Made by a program: the position numbers and the translations under genes. From Azohydromonas lata NBRC 102462 (GTDB taxonomy: Bacteria > Pseudomonadota > Gammaproteobacteria > Burkholderiales > Burkholderiaceae_C): a stretch of 60,283 nt of DNA. The notes beneath the pieces are model-generated. The model was not told where the DNA came from. It saw only the letters and a list, made by a program, of their open reading frames with translations, and ran no database searches. Shown piece after piece: positions 26,642 to 34,667 of the stretch (the stretch's first letter is position 1; every line of letters begins with the position of its first letter). The stretch spans positions 1-60,283 of the forward strand of contig NZ_BCTC01000034.1 of assembly GCF_001571085.1 (NCBI RefSeq), in the 5' to 3' direction.

Positions 26642-26650
26642 TTGTCCACA
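26642..26650. promoter_or_regulatory. Second DnaA-box-like site
   Basis: TTGTCCACA has one mismatch to TTATCCACA. It is the exact reverse complement of the core of the first box at 26486-26494. Confidence 0.5.
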
Positions 26651-26711
26651 AGGCACCGTGTTGGCGCGCCGGGCACATGCGATGGCCGGCAGCCGTTCCT
26701 GAAGTGCCTGC

Positions 26712-27006
26712 TGTCCAGCCCTTAACCGCCTGAATTTTAAGAAAAACATGGGGCAGAGTCTGCCCGGTGTCCAGGTTTCAACCGGCCTGCTTTATTGATC
26801 GCTTGGAGGCTGCGTCGCAAGCTGTCCAGCTTTTAACCGGCTGCCGGTTCTTCACGCTGTGGTCGGGGCGGAAAGGAAATGTCCAGGAAAAAACCGCTGT
26901 GCTCCGATCACAGGCAAGCAGCACAGCGGTGGACTGTCCAGCTTTTAACCGATTCGATGGAGGAGCACGCTGCCCGCAAGGGCACGATGTGTCCGTTTTC
27001 TAACCG
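26712..27006. repeat. Iteron array 2: loose, about 55-bp period
   Basis: Six 17-bp iterons start at 26712, 26768, 26823, 26880, 26935 and 26990, with steps of 56, 55, 57, 55 and 55 bases. The copies at 26823 and 26935 are identical to the consensus; those at 26880 and 26990 differ most in the T-rich middle. All share orientation with array 1. Confidence 0.9.
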
Positions 27007-27096
27007 GAGAAGTAGGGCTCACGGTCTGTCGTCATGCGATCGGACGCGGATTCACTTGAAATTCGAAGAAACGCGAAGGCATCGAAAGTCCCTAAG

Positions 27097-27116
27097 CGTC
27101 CAGGGGTGCGTGGACA
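27097..27116. promoter_or_regulatory. Inverted iteron half-sites: candidate repA autoregulatory operator
   Basis: CGTCCA (27097-27102) and TGGACA (27111-27116) are the conserved left half of the iteron in opposed orientation around eight bases. They end 14 bases before the repA start codon. In iteron plasmids, Rep dimers bind such inverted half-iterons and repress rep. Confidence 0.6.
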
Positions 27117-27130
27117 TATGATGCTGTCCC

Positions 27131-28516
27131 ATGGATGACAAAGACCCGCCGCGCGTCCCGGTGCCCAAGGAAGAAGGCGCGGAGCTGCGCAAGCCGCACG
27201 AGATGATCGTGATGGTCCCGCGCTCGCGCCGCGTCACGCTCACTGGGCGGCGGCTGTACAACGCGCTGCTGCAGGTATCGCAGTCGCGGCTGCAGGCCAT
27301 GGAGACCATGCCGGCCGCGGACTACCTGTTCGAGGCGCCCTTGCCCGCGCTGCTGCGCACCACCGGCTCCAGCGGCGAGGACCGCACGGCCGCCAAGCGC
27401 TACCTGCGCGAGATGCGGGGGCTGGAAGTGGACTGGGAATCCACGGCGCCCGGCGACGGTTTGAAATGGCGCGGCTTCAGCATGCTCAGCGAAGTGGCCA
27501 TAGAGGTGCGCAACGGCGAGAACTGGGTGTCCTGGTCTTACCCGCCCACCATCATGTCGGCGCTGCGCGAGCCCGCGCGCTGGGCTCGCATCGACCTGGA
27601 CGTCCTGGCCAAGCTGGGCTCCTACGCTGCCGTGGCGCTGTATGAAATCTGCGCCCGCTACCGGGACAACCCCTCCGGCGTGACCAGCCGCAAGCCGGTG
27701 CAGTGGTGGGCCGATGCGCTCAACCCCGCACCCGGCGGCGCCGAGCGGCGCGAGTGGCGCAAGTTCAAGAACGAGCGCGTGAAGCCGGCGGTCGAGGAGA
27801 TCAACAGCGAGACCGACATCGAGATCGAGCTCATAGAGCACAAGGTCGGCCGCGCCGTGAGCGAAGTGCAGTTCGCCGTGCGCCGCAAGCGCGGCACGCC
27901 GCGCGCGCGGGCGCTTGCCGAGGGGCCGGTGGATGCAGGCCTGGTGCTGCGCGCGGAGTCGCTGGGCATACGCGAAGCCAAGCTGGACGGCCTGATCAAG
28001 GAGTTCGGCGAGGCCCGGGTGCGCGAGCAACTGGACGTGCTGGAGCACCGCGCCGTCAACCGCAAGTTGCGCGGCATCGAGCACGCCTACGCGTATCTGC
28101 GCTCATTGCTGCGCCATGGCGATGCCCAGGAGCCCCCGGCGCTGCCCGGCACGCCGGTGCCGGCCGCCGTGGTGGAGCAGGGGAGCGCGGCCGCCATCCA
28201 GGCGCTGGCTGCGCCTTCGCCGGCGCCGGCATCGCCCGCCGTGGCCGACACCGGGGCCCATGCCGAAGCCTGGCTCAACGAGCGCATTGCGCAGGTGAAA
28301 AGCGAGATTGCCGCGTTGGACCCCGTGCAGCGCCGTGGCTGGGTGGAGCGCGCGCTGCAGGATCTGGCCGCGCGCGGGATGCTCAGCGCCGTGGTCTCGC
28401 GCCGCGCCGCGCAGGGCGACGTGCTGCACGGTGTGCTGGGCTCGGTGTTGGTGCGCCTGTATGCGCAAGCGGTGCATGGCGCGGACTGGGACACGCCGCC
28501 GGGTGTTCGGCGCTGA
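27131..28516 (+). CDS. repA: Replication initiator protein (Rep_3-type)
   Basis: This is a 461-residue plasmid-type initiator expected to bind the adjacent iterons. Residues about 18-260 contain the two winged-helix units of the Rep_3 superfamily: HEMIVMVPRSRRVTLTGRRLYNALL, WARIDLDVLAKLGSYAAVALYEICARYRDNP, and EWRKFKNERVKPAVEEINSETDIEIEL. A variable Ala/Pro linker and a C-terminal helical region (WLNERIAQVKSEIAALDPVQRRGWVERALQDLA) follow, making it longer than classical Rep_3 proteins (about 250-350). The start is ATG 27131; it lacks a clear ribosome site and lies just after the inverted half-iterons. It ends six bases from the convergent FGGY kinase gene. Confidence 0.92.
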   Translation: MDDKDPPRVPVPKEEGAELRKPHEMIVMVPRSRRVTLTGRRLYNALLQVSQSRLQAMETMPAADYLFEAPLPALLRTTGSSGEDRTAAKRYLREMRGLEVDWESTAPGDGLKWRGFSMLSEVAIEVRNGENWVSWSYPPTIMSALREPARWARIDLDVLAKLGSYAAVALYEICARYRDNPSGVTSRKPVQWWADALNPAPGGAERREWRKFKNERVKPAVEEINSETDIEIELIEHKVGRAVSEVQFAVRRKRGTPRARALAEGPVDAGLVLRAESLGIREAKLDGLIKEFGEARVREQLDVLEHRAVNRKLRGIEHAYAYLRSLLRHGDAQEPPALPGTPVPAAVVEQGSAAAIQALAAPSPAPASPAVADTGAHAEAWLNERIAQVKSEIAALDPVQRRGWVERALQDLAARGMLSAVVSRRAAQGDVLHGVLGSVLVRLYAQAVHGADWDTPPGVRR

Positions 28517-28522
28517 GGCCCG

Positions 28523-29827
28523 TCACGGCCCAAAGCCGCCCATGGAGCGGCGAGCCAGTTGCGCCGCGCCGTAGGCCGCTTCCTCGTGGGCCGCGACGGC
28601 CACGGGCACGCCCAGGCAGCTTTGGCGCAGATGCCGCCAGGGCGCATTGGCCGCGCCGCCGCCCACGGTCCACACGCGCGATGGGTATGGCGCCCCCAGC
28701 GCCGCCAGGCGCCGGAAGCCCAAGGCTTCGACGTTCGCAATGCCTTCGAGCAGGCCCTGGAAGAACAGGGCGTCGTCCGCGGGCCGCGGCGTGTCGCGTG
28801 GCGCAAGGGCTGGGTCGTTGATGGGGAAACGTTCTCCGGGTGCGGGCAGCGGGTAGTAGTCGAGGCCTGTCCATTGGCCGGGGCGCAGCCTGGGGCTCAG
28901 CTCGGCCATGCGCTGACGGGTGAAATGCCGCAGCAGCGCGGCCCCACCGCTGTTGGAGGCGCCGCCCGCGAGCCACCGCCGTCCCAGCCGGTGGCTGTAG
29001 ATGCCGTACTGCGGCGCCCACACCGGCTGCGCCGACAGCACTTTGAGCACCAGCGTGCTGCCCAGCGAAGTGACGGCCTCGCCCACCTCGCACGCGCCCG
29101 TGGCCAGGAAGGCCGCGACACCGTCGGTCGTTCCGGCCACCACCTGCACGTCGGCGGGCAGGCTCAACTCGCGGGCGATATGGGGCGCCAGCGGCCCAAG
29201 CCGCGTGCCGGGCACCGCGACTTGCGGCAGCAGCTCCATGCGCAGCGGCAGCCCCTGCAGCCAATTTGGCCAGCGCCGCGACAGCGGGTCGTAGCCCAGC
29301 TTCAATGCGTTGTGTTCGTCGGACCAGCCGAAGCGGCCCAGGAGTTGGCCAGCGATCCAGTCGGCTTGGTGCAGGGCGTGGGCGGCCCGCGGCGTTTGGG
29401 CCTGCAGATGCAGCAGCCGCGCCAGCGCGCAGCCGGGTCCGCGCGCGGCGGTGTCGGGTGGCGCCACGGCGGCAATCTGCGCGGCTTCGGCCAGCGAGGC
29501 CACGTCGTCATACATGAGCGCCGGCGTGAGCGGCACGCCTTGGGCGTCGGCCAGCAGCAGGGTGCCGGACGTCCCGTCCACCGCAATGGACATCAAGCGT
29601 TCGCGGCGCACTTGGGTGAGCACCGCCTGCAGCACCCGCCGCACCGCGGCCCACCAATCGGCAGCTTGCTGCGTGACGCGGGCACCGTCGCGCAGCGACG
29701 GCGGCAGGGCTTCGCGGGCCGTGGCCTGCACGTCGCCATGGCCGGCCACCACCACCGCGCGCACGCCGGAGGTGCCCAGGTCCAGGCCCAGGTGCAGGGC
29801 GTCGTCCGAGGCGGGAACACTGTCCAT
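28523..29827 (-). CDS. FGGY-family carbohydrate kinase
   Basis: This is a 434-residue sugar kinase of the FGGY/ASKHA fold. It has the phosphate-1 motif LGLDLGTSGVRAVVV, adenosine-side GGGAANAPW, and SIAVDGTSGTLLL with the catalytic-type Asp. The DLGTSGVRAV start and short length are like the D-ribulokinase/xylulose-kinase-1 subgroup rather than GlpK or XylB. The exact sugar is not certain. No sugar transporter or isomerase is adjacent; neighbours are repA (convergent) and a small lipoprotein gene upstream. Confidence 0.85.
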   Translation of the reverse strand: MDSVPASDDALHLGLDLGTSGVRAVVVAGHGDVQATAREALPPSLRDGARVTQQAADWWAAVRRVLQAVLTQVRRERLMSIAVDGTSGTLLLADAQGVPLTPALMYDDVASLAEAAQIAAVAPPDTAARGPGCALARLLHLQAQTPRAAHALHQADWIAGQLLGRFGWSDEHNALKLGYDPLSRRWPNWLQGLPLRMELLPQVAVPGTRLGPLAPHIARELSLPADVQVVAGTTDGVAAFLATGACEVGEAVTSLGSTLVLKVLSAQPVWAPQYGIYSHRLGRRWLAGGASNSGGAALLRHFTRQRMAELSPRLRPGQWTGLDYYPLPAPGERFPINDPALAPRDTPRPADDALFFQGLLEGIANVEALGFRRLAALGAPYPSRVWTVGGGAANAPWRHLRQSCLGVPVAVAAHEEAAYGAAQLARRSMGGFGP

Positions 29828-29863
29828 GGCCGCATTGTTGCGGGCGGCGCCCCTGGACAGGTG

Positions 29864-30037
29864 TCAGGGATCGATGACGGCCGCGCAGGCGTCCGTGGGC
29901 AAGGCCGCGGCGTGGCCCACCACCGGGACGATCTTGATCACCGCCGACGCGGCGCGGCAGGGAAAGGCGACGGCGCCGCAGCCCCCGAGCAGCGAGGTCA
30001 GGACGAGGGCGCAGCAAGTCAGTACAACGGTTCGCAT
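29864..30037 (-). CDS. Small DUF6726-like lipoprotein
   Basis: This is a 57-residue protein whose first 20 residues are a lipoprotein signal ending LTSLLGGC, followed by GAVAFPCRAASAVIKIVPVVGHAAALPTD. The short PCR...VIKIVPVVGH pattern is what I know from the DUF6726 family of tiny betaproteobacterial lipoproteins of unknown function. The start is ATG 30037 and the stop is at 29864, 36 bases before the FGGY kinase start. A membrane-anchored accessory role is all that can be said. Confidence 0.75.
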   Translation of the reverse strand: MRTVVLTCCALVLTSLLGGCGAVAFPCRAASAVIKIVPVVGHAAALPTDACAAVIDP

Positions 30038-30251
30038 GCCGCTCCAACGGCAGCGCGGCGGCCCCGTTGACGGCCGCTGCCTTCCAAATCCAACTGTTAC
30101 GACGAAACGCGGCGAAAAGTCACGCCGGCGGACCGCGCCCGTGCCCGCAGCTCAAGCCGTGCGCGCGCCCGCCGCGGCGAAGCAGGGCGGGGCGGGCGCG
30201 CTATCCTCGGCGCCCGCCACAGCGGCGGCATCCCCCTTCACTTCTCTCTAT

Positions 30252-31217
30252 ATGACGCGCCGCGCCGCTGCGCGTCCTGCCGGTGTGAACCTCAAGCAGC
30301 TCGAATACTTCGTCCAGGTCGCCGAATTGGGCAGCTTCAGCAAGGCTGCGGCCGTGCTGGACATCGCGCAGCCCGCGCTCAGCCGCCAGGTGCGCTCGCT
30401 GGAAATCGAGTTGCGCGAGACGCTGCTGCTGCGCAACGGCCGCGGCGTGGTGTTGACCGAGGCGGGGCGCCGTTTGCTGGAGCACGGCAGCGGCATCCTG
30501 CAGGCCGTGGCGCAGGCACGCGAGGACATGCGCTCCTCGCGCGACGAGGCGGTGGGCCGCGTCGTCATCGGCGTGCCGCCCACCATGGGGCGCAAGCTCA
30601 CCGTGCCGCTGGTGGAAACCTTCAAGCAGCGGCTGCCGCGGGCGCAGTTGGCCATTGTCGAGGGGCTGTCCACGCACATCGTCGAGTGGATCCTGAGCTC
30701 GCGCGTGGACATCGGCCTGCTCTACAACCCCGAGGCGCAGCCGGGGCTGGAGGTCATGCCGCTGCTCAACGAGCCGCTGTGCCTGGTGGAGCGGCGCGAG
30801 GCGCCGTCCGACCGCGCGCCGGGCAAGGCGCTGGTGCCGCTGCGCGAGCTGGCCGCCTTGCCGCTGGTGCTGCCCGAGCGCGCGCACGTGATACGGCGCC
30901 AGCTGGAGACGCAGGCGGCGCTGGTTGGGCTCAAGCTGCAGATTGCCTGGGAAGTCTCCAGCGTGGCCTCCATCATCGAGCTGGTGGCCGCCGGCCACGG
31001 CTGTGCCGTGCTCACCGCCAGCGCCGTGAACGCGTCTCCACGGGCCGACGAGCTGCGTGCCCGCCCGCTCACCGATCCCACGCTCACCAGCGTGCTGTGC
31101 CTGGCCCGCTCCTCCACGCGGCGGCCGGGTCCGCTGATGCGCCAGGCGTCGCAACTGCTCGTGGACCTCAGCCTCGGCCTGCCCACCGGCGGCACGGCCC
31201 TCGTCGGTACCGACTGA
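30252..31217 (+). CDS. LysR-type regulator, likely of the protocatechuate operon
   Basis: This is a 321-residue LysR regulator. The N-terminal HTH is LKQLEYFVQVAELGSFSKAAAVLDIAQPALSRQVRSLE. The effector domain from about 100 onward includes GVPPTMGRKLTVPLV and VEGLSTHIVEWILSSRVDIGLLY, of the Nac/Cbl-like subgroup that also includes PmdR/GalR-type regulators. It lies directly upstream of the transporter and ring-cleavage operon on the same strand, with a 238-base promoter region between. Activation of the operon by protocatechuate or a pathway intermediate is the natural inference. The start is ATG 30252. Confidence 0.9.
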   Translation: MTRRAAARPAGVNLKQLEYFVQVAELGSFSKAAAVLDIAQPALSRQVRSLEIELRETLLLRNGRGVVLTEAGRRLLEHGSGILQAVAQAREDMRSSRDEAVGRVVIGVPPTMGRKLTVPLVETFKQRLPRAQLAIVEGLSTHIVEWILSSRVDIGLLYNPEAQPGLEVMPLLNEPLCLVERREAPSDRAPGKALVPLRELAALPLVLPERAHVIRRQLETQAALVGLKLQIAWEVSSVASIIELVAAGHGCAVLTASAVNASPRADELRARPLTDPTLTSVLCLARSSTRRPGPLMRQASQLLVDLSLGLPTGGTALVGTD

Positions 31218-31271
31218 TTCTTCTGGCCCGCTTCCGGCCGGGCGACTGAATCTTGTCGCCGCCATTCCTGT

Positions 31272-31285
31272 TTGAGATACATCAA
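31272..31285. promoter_or_regulatory. Fnr/Dnr-type box upstream of the protocatechuate operon
   Basis: TTGAGATACATCAA differs by one base from TTGAT-N4-ATCAA. It is centred about 178 bases before the transporter start codon. A Crp/Fnr gene with the matching recognition residues lies at 19546. No start site is mapped, so activation or repression cannot be told. Confidence 0.45.
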
Positions 31286-31455
31286 GCGGCGCAGCCATGC
31301 CGTTTTGCGATAGCAGCTATGGGCTCAATGGGCTTGGTGGGGGAGGGGGGCGTGATCAGAATCGCGCCGCAAAAGATGGCCGTTCCGTGATTGGGCGGCA
31401 TGCCAACTGCCCGCCCAACTCCACCCATGTGCCGGGGGGCCACCAGGAGACTTTC

Positions 31456-32826
31456 GTGGACCAAAGCAAAAGCGTCGATGTGCAGGCGCTACTCAATGCC
31501 AGCCGCTTCTCAGGCTACCAATGGCTGGTGTTTTTTCTGTGCTTCACCGTCGTCCTGCTGGACGGCTTTGACACGGCGGCCATAGGCTACATCGCGCCGT
31601 CGCTGGTGAAGGAGTGGGGCGTGAGCAAGCCGGCGCTGGCGCCGGTGCTCAGCGCGGCGCTGTTTGGCCTGGCTGCGGGGGCGCTGAGCGCCGGTCCGCT
31701 GGCCGACCGCTTGGGCCGCAAGCGTGTGCTGATCGCCTCCACCCTGGTGTTCGGCCTGGGCTGCCTGGCCTCGGCCTGGTCCGGCGACCTCACGCAACTG
31801 ACGGTGCTGCGCTTCGTCACCGGCGTGGGCCTGGGTGCGGCCATGCCCAACGCCGTCACGCTGATGAGCGAGTACTGCCCCGACGGGCAGCGCGCCATGC
31901 TGACCAACGCCATGTTCTGCGGCTTCCCGCTGGGTGCGGCCTTTGGCGGCTTCCTGGCGGCCTGGATGATTCCGCACTTCGGCTGGCGCAGCGTGCTGAT
32001 GCTGGGCGGCGTGGCGCCGCTGGTGCTGATTGCGGTGATGCTGGCGGCGCTGCCGGAGTCGGCGCGCTACATGGTGGCCAAGGGCTACGCCGCCGAGCGC
32101 ATCCGCGCCGTGCTGGTGCGCATCAACGCCGCGATGGCGCAGGGCGCCTCGCGCTTCGTCATGGCCGAGAAGGCGCCGGCCACGCAGGCCCGCAGCGGCC
32201 TGGGCGTGGTGCTGTCGCGCCAGTTCATCGTGGGCTCGCTGTCGCTGTGGGTGGCGTACTTCATGGGCCTGGTGATCTTTTACGCGCTGATCAACTGGAT
32301 GCCCATCCTGTTCCGCGACGCCGGCATCGACCCGGCCACCGCCACGCTGATCTCGGCCCTCTTCCCCTTGGGCGGCGTGGGCGCCATCTTTGCCGGCTGG
32401 CTGATGGACCGCTACAACGCCAACCGCATCATCGCCGTTGGTTACGTGCTCACTGCCGTGTCCATCTGGGCCATTGGCCAGGCCACCGTGGGCAACGTCG
32501 GGCTGCTGATGGCGGTGGTGTTCATTGCCGGCACCATCATGAACACGGCCCAATCGTCCATGCCCGCGCTGGCCGCCATGTTCTACCCGACGCAGGGCCG
32601 TGCCACGGGCGTGTCGTGGATGCTGGGCATCGGCCGCTTCGGCGGCATTGCCGGCTCCTTCCTGGTGGCCGAGCTGCAGCGCCGCCAACTGGACTTCGCC
32701 ACGGTGTTTGCCGTGGTGGCCGTGCCGGGCCTGATCGCCTGCGCCGCGCTGCTGGTCAAGCAGCTCGCGCATCCCGAGCAGCCCGGACGTGCCAACAGCG
32801 CCCGCGGCGAAGCGCTGGGCCACTGA
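31456..32826 (+). CDS. MFS aromatic acid:H+ symporter (AAHS family)
   Basis: This is a 456-residue inner-membrane transporter with 12 predicted helices. AAHS-family motifs include LLDGFDTAAIGYIAPSL in helix 1 (the DGFD Asp needed for aromatic acid uptake) and GPLADRLGRKRVL in loop 2-3. GTG 31456 is the start: AGGAG stands six bases upstream and the protein then begins DQSKSVDVQALL as in PcaK/PmdK-type proteins. As first gene of the ring-cleavage operon it most likely imports protocatechuate or a related hydroxybenzoate (PmdK or GalT role). Confidence 0.92.
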   Translation: MDQSKSVDVQALLNASRFSGYQWLVFFLCFTVVLLDGFDTAAIGYIAPSLVKEWGVSKPALAPVLSAALFGLAAGALSAGPLADRLGRKRVLIASTLVFGLGCLASAWSGDLTQLTVLRFVTGVGLGAAMPNAVTLMSEYCPDGQRAMLTNAMFCGFPLGAAFGGFLAAWMIPHFGWRSVLMLGGVAPLVLIAVMLAALPESARYMVAKGYAAERIRAVLVRINAAMAQGASRFVMAEKAPATQARSGLGVVLSRQFIVGSLSLWVAYFMGLVIFYALINWMPILFRDAGIDPATATLISALFPLGGVGAIFAGWLMDRYNANRIIAVGYVLTAVSIWAIGQATVGNVGLLMAVVFIAGTIMNTAQSSMPALAAMFYPTQGRATGVSWMLGIGRFGGIAGSFLVAELQRRQLDFATVFAVVAVPGLIACAALLVKQLAHPEQPGRANSARGEALGH

Positions 32827-32885
32827 TCACCCGACGAGCCGGCCACGGCCGCCTGCACCATCAGCCAAACCTCTAGGAGACCTCG

Positions 32886-33914
32886 ATGATCATCGACGTA
32901 CACGGCCACTACACCACCGCGCCTGCCGCGCTGGGCGCCTGGCGCGACCTGCAGATCGCCTCGCTCAAGGACCCGAGCAAGAAGCCCGACCCCAAGAGCC
33001 TGAAGATCAGCGACGACGAGCTGCGCGAGTCCATCGAGACCAACCAGCTCAAGCTGATGAAGCAGCGCGGCTCCGACCTCACCGTCTTCAGCCCGCGCGC
33101 GAGCTTCATGGCCCACCACATCGGTGACTTCGAAACCTCCTCCACCTGGGCCGCCATCTGCAACGAGCTGTGCTTCCGCGTGAGCGAGCTCTTCTCCGAC
33201 CACTTCATCGGCGCGGCCATGCTGCCGCAGTCGCCGGGCGTGGACCCCGCCACCTGCATCCCCGAGCTGGAGAAGTGCGTCAAGGAGTACGGTTTCGTCG
33301 GCATCAACCTGAACCCGGACCCCTCCGGCGGCCACTGGACCAGCCCGCCGCTGTCCGACCGCCACTGGTACCCCATCTACGAGAAGATGGTCGAGCTGGA
33401 CATCCCGGCGATGATCCACGTCTCCACCAGCTGCAACGCCTGCTTCCACACCACGGGCTCGCACTACCTGAACGCGGACACCACCGCCTTCATGCAGTGC
33501 CTCACCAGCGACCTGTTCAAGGACTTCCCGACGCTGAAGTTCCTCATTCCCCATGGCGGCGGCGCGGTGCCCTACCACTGGGGCCGTTTCCGCGGCCTGG
33601 CGCAGGAGCTCAAGAAGCCGCTGCTGAGCGAGCACCTGCTCAACAACATCTTCTTTGACACCTGCGTGTACCACCAGCCCGGCATCGACCTGCTCACCAA
33701 GGTCATCCCGGTGAAGAACATCCTGTTCGCCTCCGAGATGATCGGCGCGGTGCGCGGCATCGACCCCGAGACCGGCCACTACTACGACGACACCAAGCGC
33801 TACGTCGCGGCCACGGCCAACCTCACGGACGAGGAGCGCCACATGGTCTACGAAGGCAACGCCCGCCGCGTCTTCCCGCGCCTGGACGCCGCGCTCAAGG
33901 CCAAGGGCCTGTAA
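32886..33914 (+). CDS. ligJ: 4-Oxalomesaconate hydratase
   Basis: This is a 342-residue amidohydrolase-fold enzyme that hydrates oxalomesaconate to 4-carboxy-4-hydroxy-2-oxoadipate. It has the metal-binding [10 protein letters not shown] start, [22 protein letters not shown], the [18 protein letters not shown] segment, and [19 protein letters not shown], as in LigJ/PmdE. The length is normal for the family. AGGAG lies seven bases before ATG 32886. It is the second gene of the operon and acts after LigI. Confidence 0.95.
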   Translation: MIIDVHGHYTTAPAALGAWRDLQIASLKDPSKKPDPKSLKISDDELRESIETNQLKLMKQRGSDLTVFSPRASFMAHHIGDFETSSTWAAICNELCFRVSELFSDHFIGAAMLPQSPGVDPATCIPELEKCVKEYGFVGINLNPDPSGGHWTSPPLSDRHWYPIYEKMVELDIPAMIHVSTSCNACFHTTGSHYLNADTTAFMQCLTSDLFKDFPTLKFLIPHGGGAVPYHWGRFRGLAQELKKPLLSEHLLNNIFFDTCVYHQPGIDLLTKVIPVKNILFASEMIGAVRGIDPETGHYYDDTKRYVAATANLTDEERHMVYEGNARRVFPRLDAALKAKGL

Positions 33915-33969
33915 GCCGCCAAGCTTCGCATCAACAGCCCGCACCCCCACGCATCAGGAAAGCCTCAAC

Positions 33970-34653
33970 ATGTTTGAACTCGGCGTCGTTTACCGCAACA
34001 TCACCCGTGCCGACCGCGAAGCCACGGACCGCCTGGCCGCGCTGGGCTCGGCCACCGTGCACGAGGCGCAGGGCCGCGTCGGCCTGTTGCAGCCCTACAT
34101 GCGGCCCATCTATCCCGGCGTGCAGGTGTCCGGCACGGCCGTCACGGTGCTGCTGCAGCCGGGCGACAACTGGATGATGCACGTCGCGGCCGAGCAGATT
34201 CAGCCCGGCGACATCGTGGTGGCGGCCGTCACGGCGCCGTGCACCGACGGCTACTTCGGCGACCTGCTGGCCACCAGCTTCCAGGCCCGCGGCGCGCGCG
34301 CGTTGATCATCGACGCCGGCGTGCGCGACGTGCGCGTGCTGCAGGAGATGGGCTTCCCGGTGTGGAGCAAGGCCATCTCCTCCAAGGGCACCATCAAGGC
34401 GACGCTGGGCTCGGTGAACATCCCCGTGGTGTGCGCCGGCATGCTGGTCAACCCGGGCGACGCCATCGTGGCTGACGACGACGGCATCTGCTGCGTGCCC
34501 AGGGCCAAGGTCGTGGAAGTGGCCGAAGCCGCCGCCAAGCGCGAGAGCTTCGAAGGCGAGAAGCGCGCCAAGCTGGCCTCCGGCATCCTGGGGCTGGACA
34601 TGTACAACATGCGTGGCCCGCTGGAGAAGGCCGGCCTGAAGTACATCGACTGA
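33970..34653 (+). CDS. ligK: 4-Carboxy-4-hydroxy-2-oxoadipate aldolase/oxaloacetate decarboxylase
   Basis: This is a 227-residue class II aldolase of the RraA-like fold that splits carboxy-hydroxy-oxoadipate to pyruvate and oxaloacetate, the last step of the pathway. It has [16 protein letters not shown], the pyruvate/metal site [46 protein letters not shown] and [18 protein letters not shown]. It corresponds to LigK/PmdF/GalC. The gene is 55 bases after ligJ and 14 bases before the dehydrogenase gene. Confidence 0.95.
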   Translation: MFELGVVYRNITRADREATDRLAALGSATVHEAQGRVGLLQPYMRPIYPGVQVSGTAVTVLLQPGDNWMMHVAAEQIQPGDIVVAAVTAPCTDGYFGDLLATSFQARGARALIIDAGVRDVRVLQEMGFPVWSKAISSKGTIKATLGSVNIPVVCAGMLVNPGDAIVADDDGICCVPRAKVVEVAEAAAKRESFEGEKRAKLASGILGLDMYNMRGPLEKAGLKYID

Positions 34654-34667
34654 AGCGGGGCGTGACC

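Larger units (their letters stand above)
26308..27130. other. Iteron-type replication origin (oriV)
   Basis: These roughly 820 bases between divergent parA and repA have no gene and show the parts of an iteron origin. From left to right there is a putative parA operator, an AT-rich stretch with TTAAAG-type repeats (26450-26483), two DnaA-box-like sequences, a tight array of 17-bp iterons at 21-bp steps, a loose array of the same iterons at about 55-bp steps, and an inverted pair of iteron halves at the repA start. Iterons share the consensus TGTCCAGCTTTTAACCG. Their orientation is towards repA. Confidence 0.9.

Noticed and set aside
26547-27006. Short regularly spaced repeats considered as a CRISPR array.
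   Set aside because: Repeats are 17 bp, degenerate, and at 21- and 55-bp periods beside repA and parA; no cas genes. They are iterons.
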